NCBI GenBank assembly: GCA_007922305.1
Contig: ML677386.1
Location: forward strand, 8,206,679-8,270,678
Direction: 5' to 3'
Source of the DNA: Dermatemys mawii
Lineage: Eukaryota; Chordata; Testudines; Dermatemydidae
DNA: 64,000 nt
The translations under genes and the position numbers were made by a program. Of this stretch, positions 1 through 60,930 are shown piece after piece; positions within the stretch are counted from its first letter, which is position 1; the number at the start of each line of letters is the position of its first letter. The notes under the pieces are model-generated. The model saw only the letters and a list, made by a program, of their open reading frames with translations, did not search any database and was not told the DNA's origin.

Positions 1-1011
1 CCATACATTCAGCTGTGTTTAAATATTATCACTCACAGTCTTAGATAAGCTCAAGAAGTGTTTCAGTCACTTGTAATAGTCATGTACAACCTCCTAAATT
101 AAAAAAGGACAACTGTCCTTAATTGTTTCTTGTTTTGCACTTGTTTGTTGATGCCATCAGTCGTGCTGAATAGGTGCATGTCATGTGTGCACAGTACTGT
201 ATTTTTATGCATAGTTGGACTGTATCCATTGATCCAGATTCTTTACCTTCAAAACAATAACAAATGCAAGTGGCTTCTAAAATTCAAGACTTGGGAACCA
301 CACTACTGGAAATGATTAGAATGAGCTAAAACTCGTGTGTTTTAAGAGCGCAATGCAGAACTTTATGGAAAAAGTCTTCCGTCAATAACAAAGGCTGAAC
401 TAATATAAAAATATCCCTTTCAAATATAAATATGAATCTGGGAATGATGAAGGAGCTGGATCCTTTATGGGCAAAGTTAATGAGAGTCCCAGTTTTGGAT
501 TTGGCACCTAAATAATACAGTTAGAAGCGTATTAAAAATGCCTAAAATAGTGTCTAAAGGAAAATGGGCTTTGCCTTGAAATCAAGAATCTCTCTTCAGA
601 GATTTTTCTCTACATTGCTGTTTCTTTTTTAGAATGGTTCACTTTTTTAGGTTTACATTATATATGCAATAACTTTAAGTAATTTCCTCAATGATTCTGC
701 TGCTCTCAAATCTTACCTAATGAGATGTAAATAAAATGTAAATGGGTCATTTTCTTGGAGTGACCTTACATTTCTGTCACAAAAGTTGAAAGTATGTTAC
801 ACTGAAATGTATTTTAAACAATGTTTAGTAAATGAGTGGCTTGCATTTAATTAGCTAAAGGACATAGAATTTTTCATGTGGCATTGGGTCTATTAGAAAA
901 AAAATTCCTCTTTTCCTACCAAAATGAAGATTTGTTAGTTTAAAGATTATTCTACGGTGTTTTAGAAGTATTATTACTTCATGAAATTTTATATGGTCTT
1001 TTTGGATGTAG
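1..1011. other. Part of a NUP133 intron, nothing recognised
   Basis: AT-rich sequence without a coding exon; presumed intron 2 of NUP133. I see no repeat or RNA gene I can name. Confidence 0.5.
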
Positions 1012-46749
<45,738 letters not shown>

Positions 46750-46845
46750 CGACTTTAACATTTTTGAAAGTAGAAATTTCTAAAGAACTGAGTTAAAGCA
46801 GTGTATACTTTTTTACATTCTGTACGTACTTCGTTAAACCTTTGT

Positions 46846-46851
46846 AATAAA
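46846..46851 (+). terminator. NUP133: NUP133 poly(A) signal AATAAA
   Basis: A canonical AATAAA lies 97 nt after the stop codon, so cleavage is expected around 46865-46875, giving a roughly 120-nt 3' UTR. A second AATAAA at 47141-47146 could serve a longer isoform. Confidence 0.7.
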
Positions 46852-47045
46852 CTTTATACAGTAACATGTTTGGCTTTTGAAATTAACAGTCTTTACAATA
46901 TAGCTAACTCTTATTTTCCTCTGGGAAACTCGCTTTCTCTCCCAATGGCTGAAAATGTCTGGTTGTTTTTCATTTTCTGTGCCTCTTTTGGTTTCACATT
47001 TGTTCTATACTTTTGCCTAGTGTGCAGGAAGTCTCAAAGACCAGA

Positions 47046-47114
47046 GGTGAAATCCTGGCCCCATTGAAAACCATGGAGTTTTTGCCATTGACTTCACTGG
47101 GCCAGGATTTCACC
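47046..47114. mobile_element. Small palindromic MITE (69 nt)
   Basis: GGTGAAATCCTGGCCCCATT at the left and GGGCCAGGATTTCACC at the right are inverted copies around a CATTGACTTCACT-type centre. It lies in the 3' flank of NUP133, between its two AATAAA signals. Confidence 0.65.
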
Positions 47115-48668
47115 CTGGGAGTATATATTGGAAAAAATACAATAAATGTTAAATGATGACTGAATATATAGCTTTTTGGATTAAGAAATGAAAGCCATGC
47201 TTGTGTAAAGCACTCTGCTTAGAAATTAGGCTGTTGGTATAAAACTTTGCATTGATACAGCACCTTCCTGTGTCAGTGGCAGACAGGAATAGAACCCAGA
47301 TCTCCTGACTCAAAAATCCCCTGGCCTAGCAAATGCATCATGCTTTCAACTTGTACATAAATACAGTTTTCCACATACATTTTCAACAAATCCAGAGCAA
47401 TTTTTTAGATTAAGGTTACAGATACAAGTTATCTATATATTTTTACATTTTTAAAACAACGAGATTGAAGTTTGCACCGTACAATAAATGCCTAGAACCT
47501 ACACACTCAAGAAACCTAGAAAGCAGTTACCAAAGTAACTGAGTCCAGGAAGACCTTCCTTACTCGAAGACTCATTCCTTACTAGTAGATGCCAACTTAC
47601 CCCAGTTCACTTATCTCTGACTTGATGATAAAAAAAGTCCATGTAACTCTTAAAACATTGTAATGATTCTCATACTGAAATAACAGGTTTAATTTAAAAT
47701 CATTTAAAAATTGCTTTAATCTGACAAATCGCAGGAGGAGCTTTTCTTTTACAAATAGTTCATGTCCAGAGATTGAATGCAGAACAACTTGCATACCCTT
47801 ATGCTTCACTTGCCCTGGCTAGGTGCCTGCTAAAACAACTTGATCCAACAGCTGAAAAGGTCATAAGTTAAATCAGTTGAAGAGAATTCAATTTCTAGTT
47901 TAAAAAGCACAGCTATTGCACCATTGCTTCCCCTCCTCCCTGTGCTAACAGTGCTGGGCTGAAAGGCTGAACATGTTCGGAAGAATGGACTTATCTAGAG
48001 ATGCTCTAACTAATATGGAAAAGAGACTCAGCAACCTTGTAAAAAGTCAACACAATTAAACTTCACCTGTTTCTACAGTATTACATGGCTGAGAGAGCTG
48101 CAGGTATAATTTACAGCTTTGACTTTACAAAAGAGAATAATTCAAAGTATTGGAATTTTACTTATGTAAAACACAATTTTAAATGGAAACGAGATATCAA
48201 ATTATTAAAAAAAACTAAACATTTAAGAGATGGGAAATGGTATATCAAATGACTGGCACTCTTTGTAGGGATATCTTATTCCTGGGCTTTGGCTTTGTTA
48301 AAATTAGCTTGAAGTGTCTAGTAATACGGACGTTTCTGGTCAAGCCTTAAACGTACCTATGGGATTTCTCACCCCCCACCTCTCGGACTCATCACCACAC
48401 AATCTAACCACCTGTACCTAGTCATAATCCACAGAGGATGCCAAGGGAAAAGTCTCAATAGCAGCTGCACTTAGTCAAGAAGATAGATTTGCTCAAGTTT
48501 ATGTATAACTATAGATTGCTGTTAGCCCTTGATCTACTCCAAAGAAATTAAATCATTGTTTTGCAGAAAGTCAATATCTCTAGGTTTGTAAGCTCCTGCA
48601 GGCAGATTGTTTGTCCTGCGCAGCATGGAGTATATGTCCTCAACAAATGATCCATGTAACTTTCACTA

Positions 48669-48735
48669 GTGCTGGTGTAAAAGGTACTTTGCATTGATAC
48701 AGTACTTTTCATCTGAGGATCTCTAAATCACTAGG
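48669..48735. repeat. L2-like fragment
   Basis: TTTGCATTGATACAGTACTT followed by CATCTGAGGATCTCTAAATC is a phrase from an old widespread repeat. The shared start also appears at 47238. Confidence 0.4.
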
Positions 48736-51700
48736 CTGTAAACAGTAGATTAAAAAAACTTATTTTAATAATTTCCATGCTCAAACTGAAGTTCAATATT
48801 TGGATATTAGGAATGTTCAGTATGTTCACCATGTCAGTATAAAACTTCAAAGGTCAAGATTATTGGGTTATTGTCCCTTTGCCACGTGCTTGTTCATTCT
48901 ATGCAGTCAGAACTCCCACTGATTCCAGTTGGAGATCTGCTTTCATTAGGGCAGATGAGGTCCAAAGTGTATATTACAAGAGTTGCAAGTTAAGATTTGG
49001 TATTTGCTCCTATTTCCAAGCTTTTCTGAAAATCTGTCCATTAAAACAAAGTAACAAAACTTTATGGTGAACACTTCTCTTATAGAATAGACTTCTCTCA
49101 AATAATGGCACAGAGAAGATGTCTTCATTTAGCATTGCATATGAACGTGTCAGTATCCTATTTTGCTGCATATTTGAGCTAAAAAAATTGCAATGAAGGG
49201 GAACAGTTACATTAAATATAGACTACTACCTGTTCCTGCAAGAAAGTTTTCAGTTAGCCATGTGGTTAAATGAGATGGAAGAAAAGGTTCTCAAATGTTT
49301 GGGGGAGGAGAGGTTATATAAATTTTATAATTAACATATTAAGCATTTCTTGCCTCGTATGGGATCCAAATCATTTGAATGTCCAACCCTCACTTGTAAA
49401 AATCACAAGTTTAAGAATAATGAGAAAGGGTGTGAAGTTGTGATTTGTATCAAGACAAGTGGAAGAAATTGGACATTCCACTACAGAGATCAGTTTTATT
49501 CTCGCCTTGCTCCTATTGCTGGAATTTGAACTGACTTGTCGCTGTGGTGGCTGAGCACTGAGAAAATAAATAAATATTGGTTTAGCCCCTTGTGCCTATC
49601 CTGTTTTAATCCCAGAGAATGTATACAGGGGAAGTGGCCTTTTATGTGGAAAATTAATATTGCCACCAGGATTTGTCTATATTGAATTGCTATTTATCAT
49701 GCTTCGTTATAGTATCACTTTGAGATACCATGAGATTTGTTATAGGAAAACCAAAATGGTATATGTCCGATAATTTCTTTCAAAACTTACGTTAAAAGGT
49801 CACTAACAGTGCTTCCACTGTTAATATTTTAAGCAGGGCCACTACCTATGGATAATTGGAGTTCAAATACATGTCTCTTGAAATAACTAATCTGTACTTT
49901 AGTCTGCTGCTGAGCATCTTATTTAAATATCTGAGTATTGTGATTCCTTAAAATCCTCAGGAAAGGTGGTTTCTCTTTATGGTGAATTTATGTAGGTTCC
50001 GTTTTAGGCAACAGTTTGGGAAGAAAGAAGAGGAGAAAAAATCCTTTTCCCCCCAGCCTGCTTTACAACAATAGCATGGCAGGAAGTGGAAATGGAAAGC
50101 GGCAGCAAAAAGACATAGGATGCAGCCAGAGGTGAAGGGGAGAGCTGCCAGACTAGGAGTTGCGGAGATTAAATGTTAGAGAAGAAGAAAAGTCCCCTGT
50201 CCCCTGACAAATCTTGCTGCTGTCTTGCAGCTGGGGAAATCCAACGGCAGAAAATGCCTCCTCCATAGTGGTTCCTGTTAGCACAGAGACCTCCTTTTAG
50301 CACTTCTCTACACTATATCTTAGGTTTGTTTTTTTCAGAAAGATTTACCTTTGGCTACTCCCACCCTAATTTCACCAGACCTGCTTTCTTAATCTTTTAC
50401 CTGATTCTTCCTTCTAATTGTGACAGGAATTTCTAAAGAAAGTCTATACCACATAGAATCTCTGCTTATTGAGAGCCTGGCTAGATGAAAAGTTAATTCC
50501 CCTTTAACAGTCAGAGGCAGCTTATCGGTAAGACTAATATCCCTTTTTAAAACCCTTAAGGATGAGTTACTCTGAGTCACACATCAAGTTTGTATTCTAA
50601 GCCAATCAGAACTCAGCAGGTCAATAATGGATAGAGTTCATAACTGCAATTGGAGTGCACCAGGATCCAACAGCTAATGGTTAAATCTACATCCGACTTC
50701 TTCTGGTATTAGAAATAGTCACTGGAATACATTTTCCTAGGCCCAATATCTCTTGAAAGGTTTCTTTAAGCGACATCTCTTACTCTATGTATTTATTTTT
50801 TATATTCATCTTTAAATCAGACCCAATAAAATCAATGTGCTTTAAAGAGCTCACTAACATGAAACTGATTTTTAAATGTAAGGTCAGATCCCATATAGGG
50901 CAAACGAAAGCATGAGAGGGGCATTCACCATAAATAAATCATAATCTGTTTTCAGCTTTAGATTTTCTTCTGGGCTAACTCCCCTTCTTACCTACACAAC
51001 CTACTACTATTCTAAATGTGTTTTCCCCTTTTTATGTCTGTTGGGATGAATACAATTCCTAGTTATGGAAGAAGAACTGACCCTTCCCTGATTTAGCAAA
51101 GAATTGTACAATAATTGAATGGGTACTTAATACTGTTCTTGAGCTGTACTTTAAAATTTAATTACAGGCATTTTTTAAGTTACAAATCTTTTCTCAATAA
51201 CTTTTGTGGTGGATTCAGAGAGGCCTTTGTTAATTACATATCTAGGCTATTTTGCTGGTTGCTGAAACTATCAGTAGGAAATGTTGGAGCAGTTTCTTCT
51301 TCCTAATTTCACAGAGAATTATCCTATAAAAGGATATTTGATGGTGGGCTACAACCTATAACACATCTACCTTCCTCTTCCATAAAGAAAACACCTGTTG
51401 AGAATGTGGATTCCTTCCAGCATGCGTGTACATTAATGTACTATAGAAAAGTAGATGTTGGCTACCATTGCTCCAAATGAGGCTCCTTCTCTCTTCCACT
51501 AACTTTTGGTACCACACCTGTCCTGCTAAGCTATCCATTTATTTCGATTCTCTCCATAAACAGCTGCTGTGCTTCCTGTCCTAACAACTGTACTTCCAGC
51601 TTTCCCTAACCCAAGATGACCATTAAACCTCTCCATGACCATAAGTAGACTCAAATCCCTTAAGAATTTTTTTAAAAAATATATCTGAATATATCAGTGG

Positions 51701-52393
51701 TATAAATAGCATAAACAGCAGAGCCACTGTGCATGGGAGCTGTCCAACCTATCCTGGCAACTAGCCTGAACCTGGATCTTTAGCCTCTCTATATACAATT
51801 GATTTTGCACATCATTTTTTATAATAAAAAGCTGCTGTTGTGCAAGATTTAATTTTTCTGCCCAAAAAAATCTGCAGTGACTAGAACACTAACAAAATGT
51901 GTCCCCTTGCCCCAGTCCTTTCCCCTGGGCTGGAGAATGCTAATTAGGAGGCAGTCAGCATCCACCGACTGTGTGTGTGTGTCTGACACAAATTGCCCGT
52001 TTACACACACCGCACCGAAAGGTGCGTGGCTGGCCCTGGCCGGGATTACAGTGTGGCTGTGCGCGGGGGAAGGGGGGACTCTGGGAAACTTGGCAAGGGA
52101 AGTGACTTGCCAAAGGCAGCGCCTTCCTGGGGGCCCCAGGGGCGCGGGAGAGATACCCGCCGCTTGGCCCCCAGACGGCCAAGGCCGATCGCCCCACGGC
52201 CCTGCGCTCAGCTCCTCTTCCGCGGGCCCAGCCGGGCTCGCCTCCCCCTTGGCTGCCCCGAACCCGCGGCCGGAGACTCCCGCCCGGCAACCCTGCGCCG
52301 CTTTCTCCTTTCTGGGTATGGCGGGGTCGGGATTATTTCGGACACGAGCCCCCCTGGCCCCTTCCCCTGGCCGGGGCGGGCCCGGCAGACGCT

Positions 52394-52403
52394 CCTTATA
52401 CGG
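52394..52403 (+). promoter_or_regulatory. ACTA1: Distal CArG-like element (CCTTATACGG)
   Basis: CC, six bases, GG, with one C in the A/T core; a near-consensus serum response factor site about 190 nt upstream of the TATA box. Skeletal actin promoters typically carry several SRF sites, so this is probably a lower-affinity one. Confidence 0.55.
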
Positions 52404-52520
52404 CCCGGCCTCTGGTCCCTGGGCCCGGGCCAGAAGCTCCTTCTTTGGGCAGCCCCGCGGCAGCGCAGGGGGCCTGGGGGGCTCCGGCCGGGCCGGCCGG
52501 GCGCGCTCGCTGCCCAACAC

Positions 52521-52530
52521 CCAAATATGG
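52521..52530 (+). promoter_or_regulatory. ACTA1: Proximal CArG box / SRE (CCAAATATGG)
   Basis: Perfect CC(A/T)6GG match, 55 nt upstream of the TATA box. The core matches the proximal SRF site of known skeletal alpha-actin promoters. SRF with myocardin-related cofactors is expected to drive muscle transcription from here. Confidence 0.85.
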
Positions 52531-52545
52531 AGAGAGACGGGGCGA

Positions 52546-52552
52546 CATTCCT
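52546..52552 (+). promoter_or_regulatory. ACTA1: M-CAT element (CATTCCT), TEAD site
   Basis: Exact M-CAT core between the proximal CArG box and the TATA box. TEAD factors bind this motif in muscle promoters, including skeletal alpha-actin. Confidence 0.7.
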
Positions 52553-52584
52553 GCGGCCGGCGGGGGAGGCGGCGGCGGCGGCTC

Positions 52585-52590
52585 TATAAA
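52585..52590 (+). promoter_or_regulatory. ACTA1: ACTA1 TATA box (TATAAA)
   Basis: TATAAA directly after a GGC repeat run, in the expected order CArG, M-CAT, TATA. It predicts a transcription start near 52615. Confidence 0.8.
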
Positions 52591-52614
52591 GACCTGCCGG
52601 GGCCGGGCAGCCCA

Positions 52615-52672
52615 CCGAGCCGGAGAGCTGCGAGGAGCCTGAACCCGAGTCGAGAGCCAGGAGCCACCCGAG
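52615..52672 (+). other. ACTA1: ACTA1 exon 1 (5' UTR, non-coding)
   Basis: The start is inferred at about 25-30 nt after the TATA box. The end is a strong donor, CCCGAG followed by GTGAGC at 52673. No ATG of the actin frame lies here; coding begins in exon 2 after a 1,238-nt intron, as in other vertebrate sarcomeric actins. The exact start site is uncertain by several bases. Confidence 0.7.
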
Positions 52673-53841
52673 GTGAGCCGGGGAGCCCGGCGGGGCGGGG
52701 CCGGGCCGAGTCCGCAGCGCGAAACGCCCAGCCGGGGCCCGAGACTAAACAGTGTCTGCGGAGCAGCCAAAGCGCCAGCCCCCCAGAGGCGGGAGCGAGC
52801 GCGCCGGGCTTGGGGGTGGGATCGCGTCTACACGCGGATCATTCGCGGGGCAGCGAGAAACCGGACTGCGGCCGCGCTGCAGGGCAAACTTCCCTGGAGC
52901 GGAGCCGGCGTTGCGTGGAGGGAGAGAGCGCTAGCAGGCCAGGCTTTACCTCCCTAGTAACGCATCACTGATCGTAATGAAAGGGGAAATCCTTTGAGTG
53001 GTTCTTGATGAGCCAGAATTCCCGACAGAGGAGGGCGGGGAGTCAGATTTTAAGGAAAAGCTCAGTCCCATAGATTGGTCCTATTTGGGTTTTACTATTT
53101 GTACCATCCAAGAGGGTACCTGAACTTGGATTACTTTTATTTTTACATCGCATTTTATTAATTCCGTCCAACTGAAACCAGCACCTTTATTGCCTCAAAC
53201 TTTCAATATCCTTAAATAACTACGCAAAAAGTAATTTTTGAAAGTTTAGTCTCCTGTCTCTTAGTCTCCAGTTTCTACCACAAAAAATGTGGCTCACTAT
53301 TCTTATCCTGATAAAGGTTTACAATTATTTCTCCTAAATACTCCTGGCAGCTATGGCCTATTTTAACTTGTGTTCCAGATTGATGAGATTTTTAAATCAA
53401 TTGAAGATGATTGTAGGATTACAATTCCCCCCTCCCCCAATATAATCACTGTATGTATTTTAAGTGTATGTATTAACACTGTCACCATGTAATCTGTTAA
53501 TCTCTAAATTTGATAAAATGAGTCATCAAGTAATAAAGAATGCAGTTTATTGAGGATGTGGTGGATTAAAGCAATTAGTTCTTTGAGCTAATTTACAATT
53601 TCCTATAACCCATCCTGAGTGGAATAAAGATTTACAACTAAGTTCTAAATTGGAGGGAAGGGCAGGCTGGATCTATTTTGGATTTAAAATGTGATTTTTA
53701 GTTAATCACTTTAAAGTAGCATAGATGTTTTTCTTTTTAAATCAAACCCTTCGAGATGTCCATTGGACTTTGCAGCCCCACTTCACCCCTCACCTTCTGT
53801 GGATGGGGAGAGCCGGACTCCTCTGGGACAGTGGCTCATGA

Positions 53842-56818
<2,977 letters not shown>

Positions 56819-57075
56819 GCATGTTTACGTGATCACTATGCTAACCACTCTCAGGATGACACTGTTGTAAGTTGTAGGTTGTCGAATACCTGCAACAGCC
56901 ATGTAACTTTCTATTTTGTAACAATTTCTGTTACTGTTGCTGCAAACTCCACGTGACATAGAGTGTATGTAAAGTGTACATAAATTAATTTATTTTCTCG
57001 TTTTGTTTATTTTTAAAACCATGCCCTGTGGAAGGAAACCAAAAACTTCAAGAAGCATTAAATCAGTCATTCTGT
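56819..57075 (+). other. ACTA1: ACTA1 3' UTR
   Basis: About 255 nt between the stop and the inferred cleavage site. It contains AT-rich stretches such as GTACATAAATTAATTTATTT and resembles the conserved skeletal-actin 3' UTR I recall from chicken. The end is inferred from the poly(A) signal. Confidence 0.7.
57057..57062 (+). terminator. ACTA1: ACTA1 poly(A) signal ATTAAA
   Basis: The ATTAAA variant hexamer lies 239 nt after the stop, followed closely by CAGTCATTCTGTCAC. No canonical AATAAA occurs between the stop and this point. Confidence 0.65.
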
Positions 57076-57079
57076 CACG

Positions 57080-59870
57080 CCCAATTGGAGTTGGTTATGT
57101 CATGATTTATTTCTGTTTCTGGAGTTGAAATCTTTGTACATATTCATCCTGTTCTTTAAAACTGGTTACAATTTAGGGAGGAAAAAGATTGACATTCTAA
57201 ATAATTGACATAATAGTGATGCAGGGTTATTTTACACAGTAGCAAGGCTACATTAAACAAACACTCTGGGCTATAGGAGGCCAGAGCGCTTCACAATTCG
57301 TTTTCAAAATATATTTAAAAGGTTCTGGTGTCCTTTTTTTCAATTTAAATATGAAACCAAAACAGCTTTCTTGGTTCTGAGAAATACTTCAATATTTATT
57401 ATTTTAGAACTTACATTTCAATTGCTTTACACATAATCTTCCTATTCTGTGCTATCATACTTGTACTGCCATATCCTCAAGTTCAAGTTAACATTTTTTG
57501 TGTAAAAACTCTTTTTCAAGGGATTACAGCGCGGCTCTAAAACATGTGGTCATAGTTATAATGTGCCAATCTCAGCCTAGACACCTTCTCTATTTTTATA
57601 ACTTTTTTAAAAGGCGGCTGGGTTGTAGGAGTTGCTTAACCTCAACAAAAACAAAACTCCTTTTGAATGAGATGCAGTTTTACGCTGACCCAATGCCAAA
57701 GAAATATTTCCCCTGACAAATGATCCTATGCACCACATGTATTTCAAATACCTCACTGGAGAAAAATGTAAATAGTAACTTTTTTATAATCCATTTCTGA
57801 CAGGAGAGGGTTTTCCTTTTTGAATTACTAGTAAATCTGGGCTAAACTATAAAAAACTTATCTGAGCCCTTCACCCTTATTTGGCCATTCTCTGACTGCC
57901 CTGAAACACTGCATAAAGTAAATGCCCAGTGGCAGACAGGGAGTGGGGCTTTAAACACAGATCATTCCACTCCATTATACACAGGCAAATATCAACTACA
58001 CTCCTTGGAAAACCGCAGCCAGGGGCCATGCCCAGATGGGCCTTGGGAGCTTCCTCACAAGTTAGGCAAGGGACTTTGGTGCCTGAGGGAGACTCCTTTT
58101 TGGGAAGGGGTTAGAAACTTACTGTTGTGGTTCATGTTCAATGGTTGCAGACTCTGAGTCAATCTGGCTACCCTTGTTTGGCTGTCAGTAAATAGTAAAG
58201 ACTGAACCATGAGATCCAAACCCAACTACAGATACAGTTAGGAGGCCCAGGGATAAGCCAGAGCTAACAGTTCAAGCTCCCTTTCATTAGCTGCAGCATT
58301 TCTTCCCTGAGAGGAAGCCAGACCTTTTAGCTCTTGATGGGGGGGATGGGACTCAGTTGCCCTTATTAATTCAGCTACAGCAAAAATCCAAGCGCTTTCC
58401 CCTCTGCTCAGGAACTCCTGGCCACTCATTCCTTTGGTGCTCTACTCTCATGGACCCAGCAGTATCAGGGGATTGGAAATGTAACTGGGAGTAGCAAAGT
58501 CCCTTAGTCCACGTGTATTGACCCAGACCTGGGTCAGTCCCCCTGTTTGTCGTAGTGGGAAAGTGGAGGTGAGGCGTGTTATGGTTGAGAGGCTGCCCTC
58601 AAGGAGCTGAAGGAGCTATGGATCCTCCTTAATGCAGAGTTGGTAGGATGGAAAATGGTAAGTGACAAAACAACCAGTTTTGGCAGAGTATCACCCTAAT
58701 GGAGGTAAAATAGAACTTCAGGCAAGCCAGTAACCCTGTCCTCTGTGTGCTCCTCCCTCATGCCCTGGAATTACTGAAATGAGTTCCTTTGAGTATTGTG
58801 ACATGATTCTGTTAGACAGAAATGAATCTCCAAGAGCCTTATTTGACATGTATTTTTTGGTCCTGATCCCCTTGAATAATTTTTGCACAGTAAAGTCAAA
58901 GAGATCACAAAGATCCCCAAGATAAAGGTTTTAGTTAAGGGGTTTTACAGACATAAGGTATGTGCATGAGTATAAATGATTGTTAGAATAAAAGATTATC
59001 ACAAAGGGATTCAGATTGGTATAGGACTCAATTCTACAAGCTTTACTTGTGTGGTTGAGTGTTTTCAGGACTAGACCATCTAGTGTCTTCAAAGTATGTA
59101 TGTTATTTGTAAGGAAAGACTGGGTGGATTTAATGTCCACTTGAAAAAAGATTTTAAACTGGTTACCATTGTTATCAATGGCTACAAATGTTTTGAAATC
59201 TACACACTTCAGTATAAGGTATATAATATGAAATGCACATGATCTTTAAGCCTGTAGAATATTTTGCTTTTTAAGATGTTTGTAAAGTGTACAATAATGT
59301 TAAGGCATAAGAAAGGTTTGATCTGTTAACCAAAAGTTTGGGAAGGGTTCACATTTCCTTCTAGCTCTTTGGGCAGCTTTTCTACAACTGCCCTAACCTC
59401 ATCTACTGTAAATATGGTAAAAATGTCACCATTAGAATTGGTTGGTAACTCACTTCTCAGGGGTTTACATTTCAGTTGCTCTAGTTTGCCTCCATCTTTC
59501 TTTAAAAGTAAAAACCTCAACCCTCCCAAAACAAAAAACACACAAAAAAGCTTTTATACAGCCATTTTGCTAAGAGCTAGTAACCATTCTGATAACTCCA
59601 GACACAATGAAATACATAGGACACTGTCCGTCAGATCCCTGCACAGCTATCCCATTGAGCTATAAGGCCTTAGAGGATACAACCATTTTCTTTTTTTAAA
59701 ATGTTTTCTGGTACCCCTTAAATTCTATGTTAAAAGCTGGCCTCCACATACTGCAGTGATGAGCCCTGGATAAATGCCTAGACAAATAAGACTTTTACTG
59801 GCATTCGCAGTGATGTTCACCCTAATGCAGGGTTTAAGCGGAGCGTAGGAGCTCCTAAATTCATATTCAG
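57080..59870. other. Sequence 3' of ACTA1, no gene seen
   Basis: Mixed-composition DNA without an exon I can support. Human CCSAP lies beyond ACTA1 on this side, but I saw none of its motifs on either strand. An A-box-like TAGCTCAATGGG occurs on the - strand at 59651-59662, without a B box. Confidence 0.45.
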
Positions 59871-59887
59871 GAATCTGATTAAGTGGC

Positions 59888-60030
59888 CTGATTTTCAGAG
59901 GTGCTGAGCACCCTCCATTCTGATTGAAGTCAATGGGAGCAAGGTGGTCAGCACCACTAAAATTCAGGAAACTTATTCAGGTGCCCAAATACGGAGTCAA
60001 GAGCCTAACTTTAGGCACCCATGTGTGAAT
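59888..60030. repeat. MITE-like fragment, GATTGAAGTCAATGGGAG core
   Basis: CCTGATTTTCAGAGGTGCTG and GTGGTCAGCACCACTAAAAT form loosely inverted arms around GAAGTCAATGGGAGC. Family seen in other reptile introns; the edges are uncertain. Confidence 0.4.
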
Positions 60031-60292
60031 GGTCCTAATTTCACTGGGATTTATGTGTGCTTATCTGCAGGCAGAATTTGACTCAATCGCTTTATTACTC
60101 CTGTTACTGAATTGCATATGCTCCATGTCATGGAGAAAGTAATAGAATTATTAGGCTATCTCAGTCCTCACTGTCCCTAACAGCAATCAGTGTGTTATTC
60201 TCATACACAGTAATTGCCCCGAAGAAGCCATGACAATAGAGGATGTCTGTTCTTACAACCAGATACTCCCATTCTGTACCTAAGTGCCATTG

Positions 60293-60420
60293 TCCTAATC
60301 CTGGTCCTACTGAAGTCAGTGGGAAGAATTGGGATCTCTGATTTAAATGTTACATGAGTGCTTAAAGACTCCAACCTGACTGATCCCACTGATTTAGATG
60401 GAAGCAGGATTGGTCTCTGA
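60293..60420. repeat. Foldback-like repeat fragment
   Basis: CCTAATCCTGGTCCTACTGA on the left and GGAAGCAGGATTGG on the right are loosely complementary. ACTGAAGTCAGTGGG resembles the centre of small MITEs in this window. Confidence 0.35.
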
Positions 60421-60872
60421 GCTATCACATTCACTTCACTTTGGGGAAGCCAGGTACCTGCATCCTCAGTTATGTCTAGGGGAGATCTTAGCTCATTATG
60501 GTATTATTGCAAAATCCAAATGTCTGGTTTCCTTATATGGTTAGAGAGTAAATCAGGGGCCAAATTCCAACTGGTATGAGTGGATGCAACAGCACAGCTT
60601 CCCGGGAAGTTTCATTTGCTTTCACCAGGTGAGACTTTAGTGCCTGGTGTGCATTTCACTTGGGTACTTATTCTGTGCCCGTGTATAACAATACAAGCAA
60701 AACAGGACTGGAAATATTTACAAACATCTTCAGGGGCAGTTTGAATACAACAAGGATTCAAGTGAAATGGTCAGATTTCACTGGGTAAAACTGGCAGTCC
60801 ATGCATATATTTTTTCCTTCCTCAAAACCGACACTCCCCTATGTTTTCAAAATAACATTTTGAAGCCTTTGC

Positions 60873-60930
60873 AGGAGGTCAGACTAGAATGATCAAAATG
60901 GGTTTCTCCTGATGTTAAAACCTATACATT
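60873..60930 (+). mobile_element. CR1 3' tail fragment
   Basis: GCAGGAGGTCAGACTAGAAT, GATCAAAATGGGTTTCTCC and TTAAAACCTAT match the terminal CR1 segment, with small changes relative to the copy at 43108. Confidence 0.7.

Larger units (their letters stand above)
46870..52019. other. Intergenic region between NUP133 and ACTA1
   Basis: About 5.1 kb of AT-rich sequence with no exon I can support. It holds a small palindromic MITE (47046-47114) and two fragments of one old repeat (about 47238-47325 and 48669-48735, both with TTTGCATTGATACAG). The rest is unrecognised; distal ACTA1 enhancers could lie here but cannot be seen by eye. Confidence 0.5.
52020..52960. promoter_or_regulatory. ACTA1: CpG island over the ACTA1 promoter, exon 1 and start of intron 1
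   Basis: Base composition switches abruptly from AT-rich intergenic DNA to very GC- and CpG-rich sequence with many GGGCGG-like and CCCGCC-like runs, and returns to AT-rich DNA at about 52960. The long open frames on both strands here come from the lack of TAA/TAG/TGA in GC-rich DNA and are not taken as genes. Confidence 0.8.

Noticed and set aside
51877..52971. 364-codon open frame on the + strand, with 223- and 135-codon frames opposite
   Set aside because: They lie over the ACTA1 CpG island, promoter and exon 1. Composition is Arg/Gly/Pro/Ala-rich, overlapping frames are open on both strands, and no domain is visible. GC-rich DNA lacks stop codons by chance.
59326..59541. 71-codon - strand frame that reads like part of a structured protein
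   Set aside because: The frame is short, ends without a splice donor I trust, and resembles no family I can name; it may be a repeat fragment.
59590..59680. Possible tRNA or tRNA-derived SINE on the - strand
   Set aside because: A good A box (TAGCTCAATGGG) is present, but no B box or cloverleaf could be drawn.
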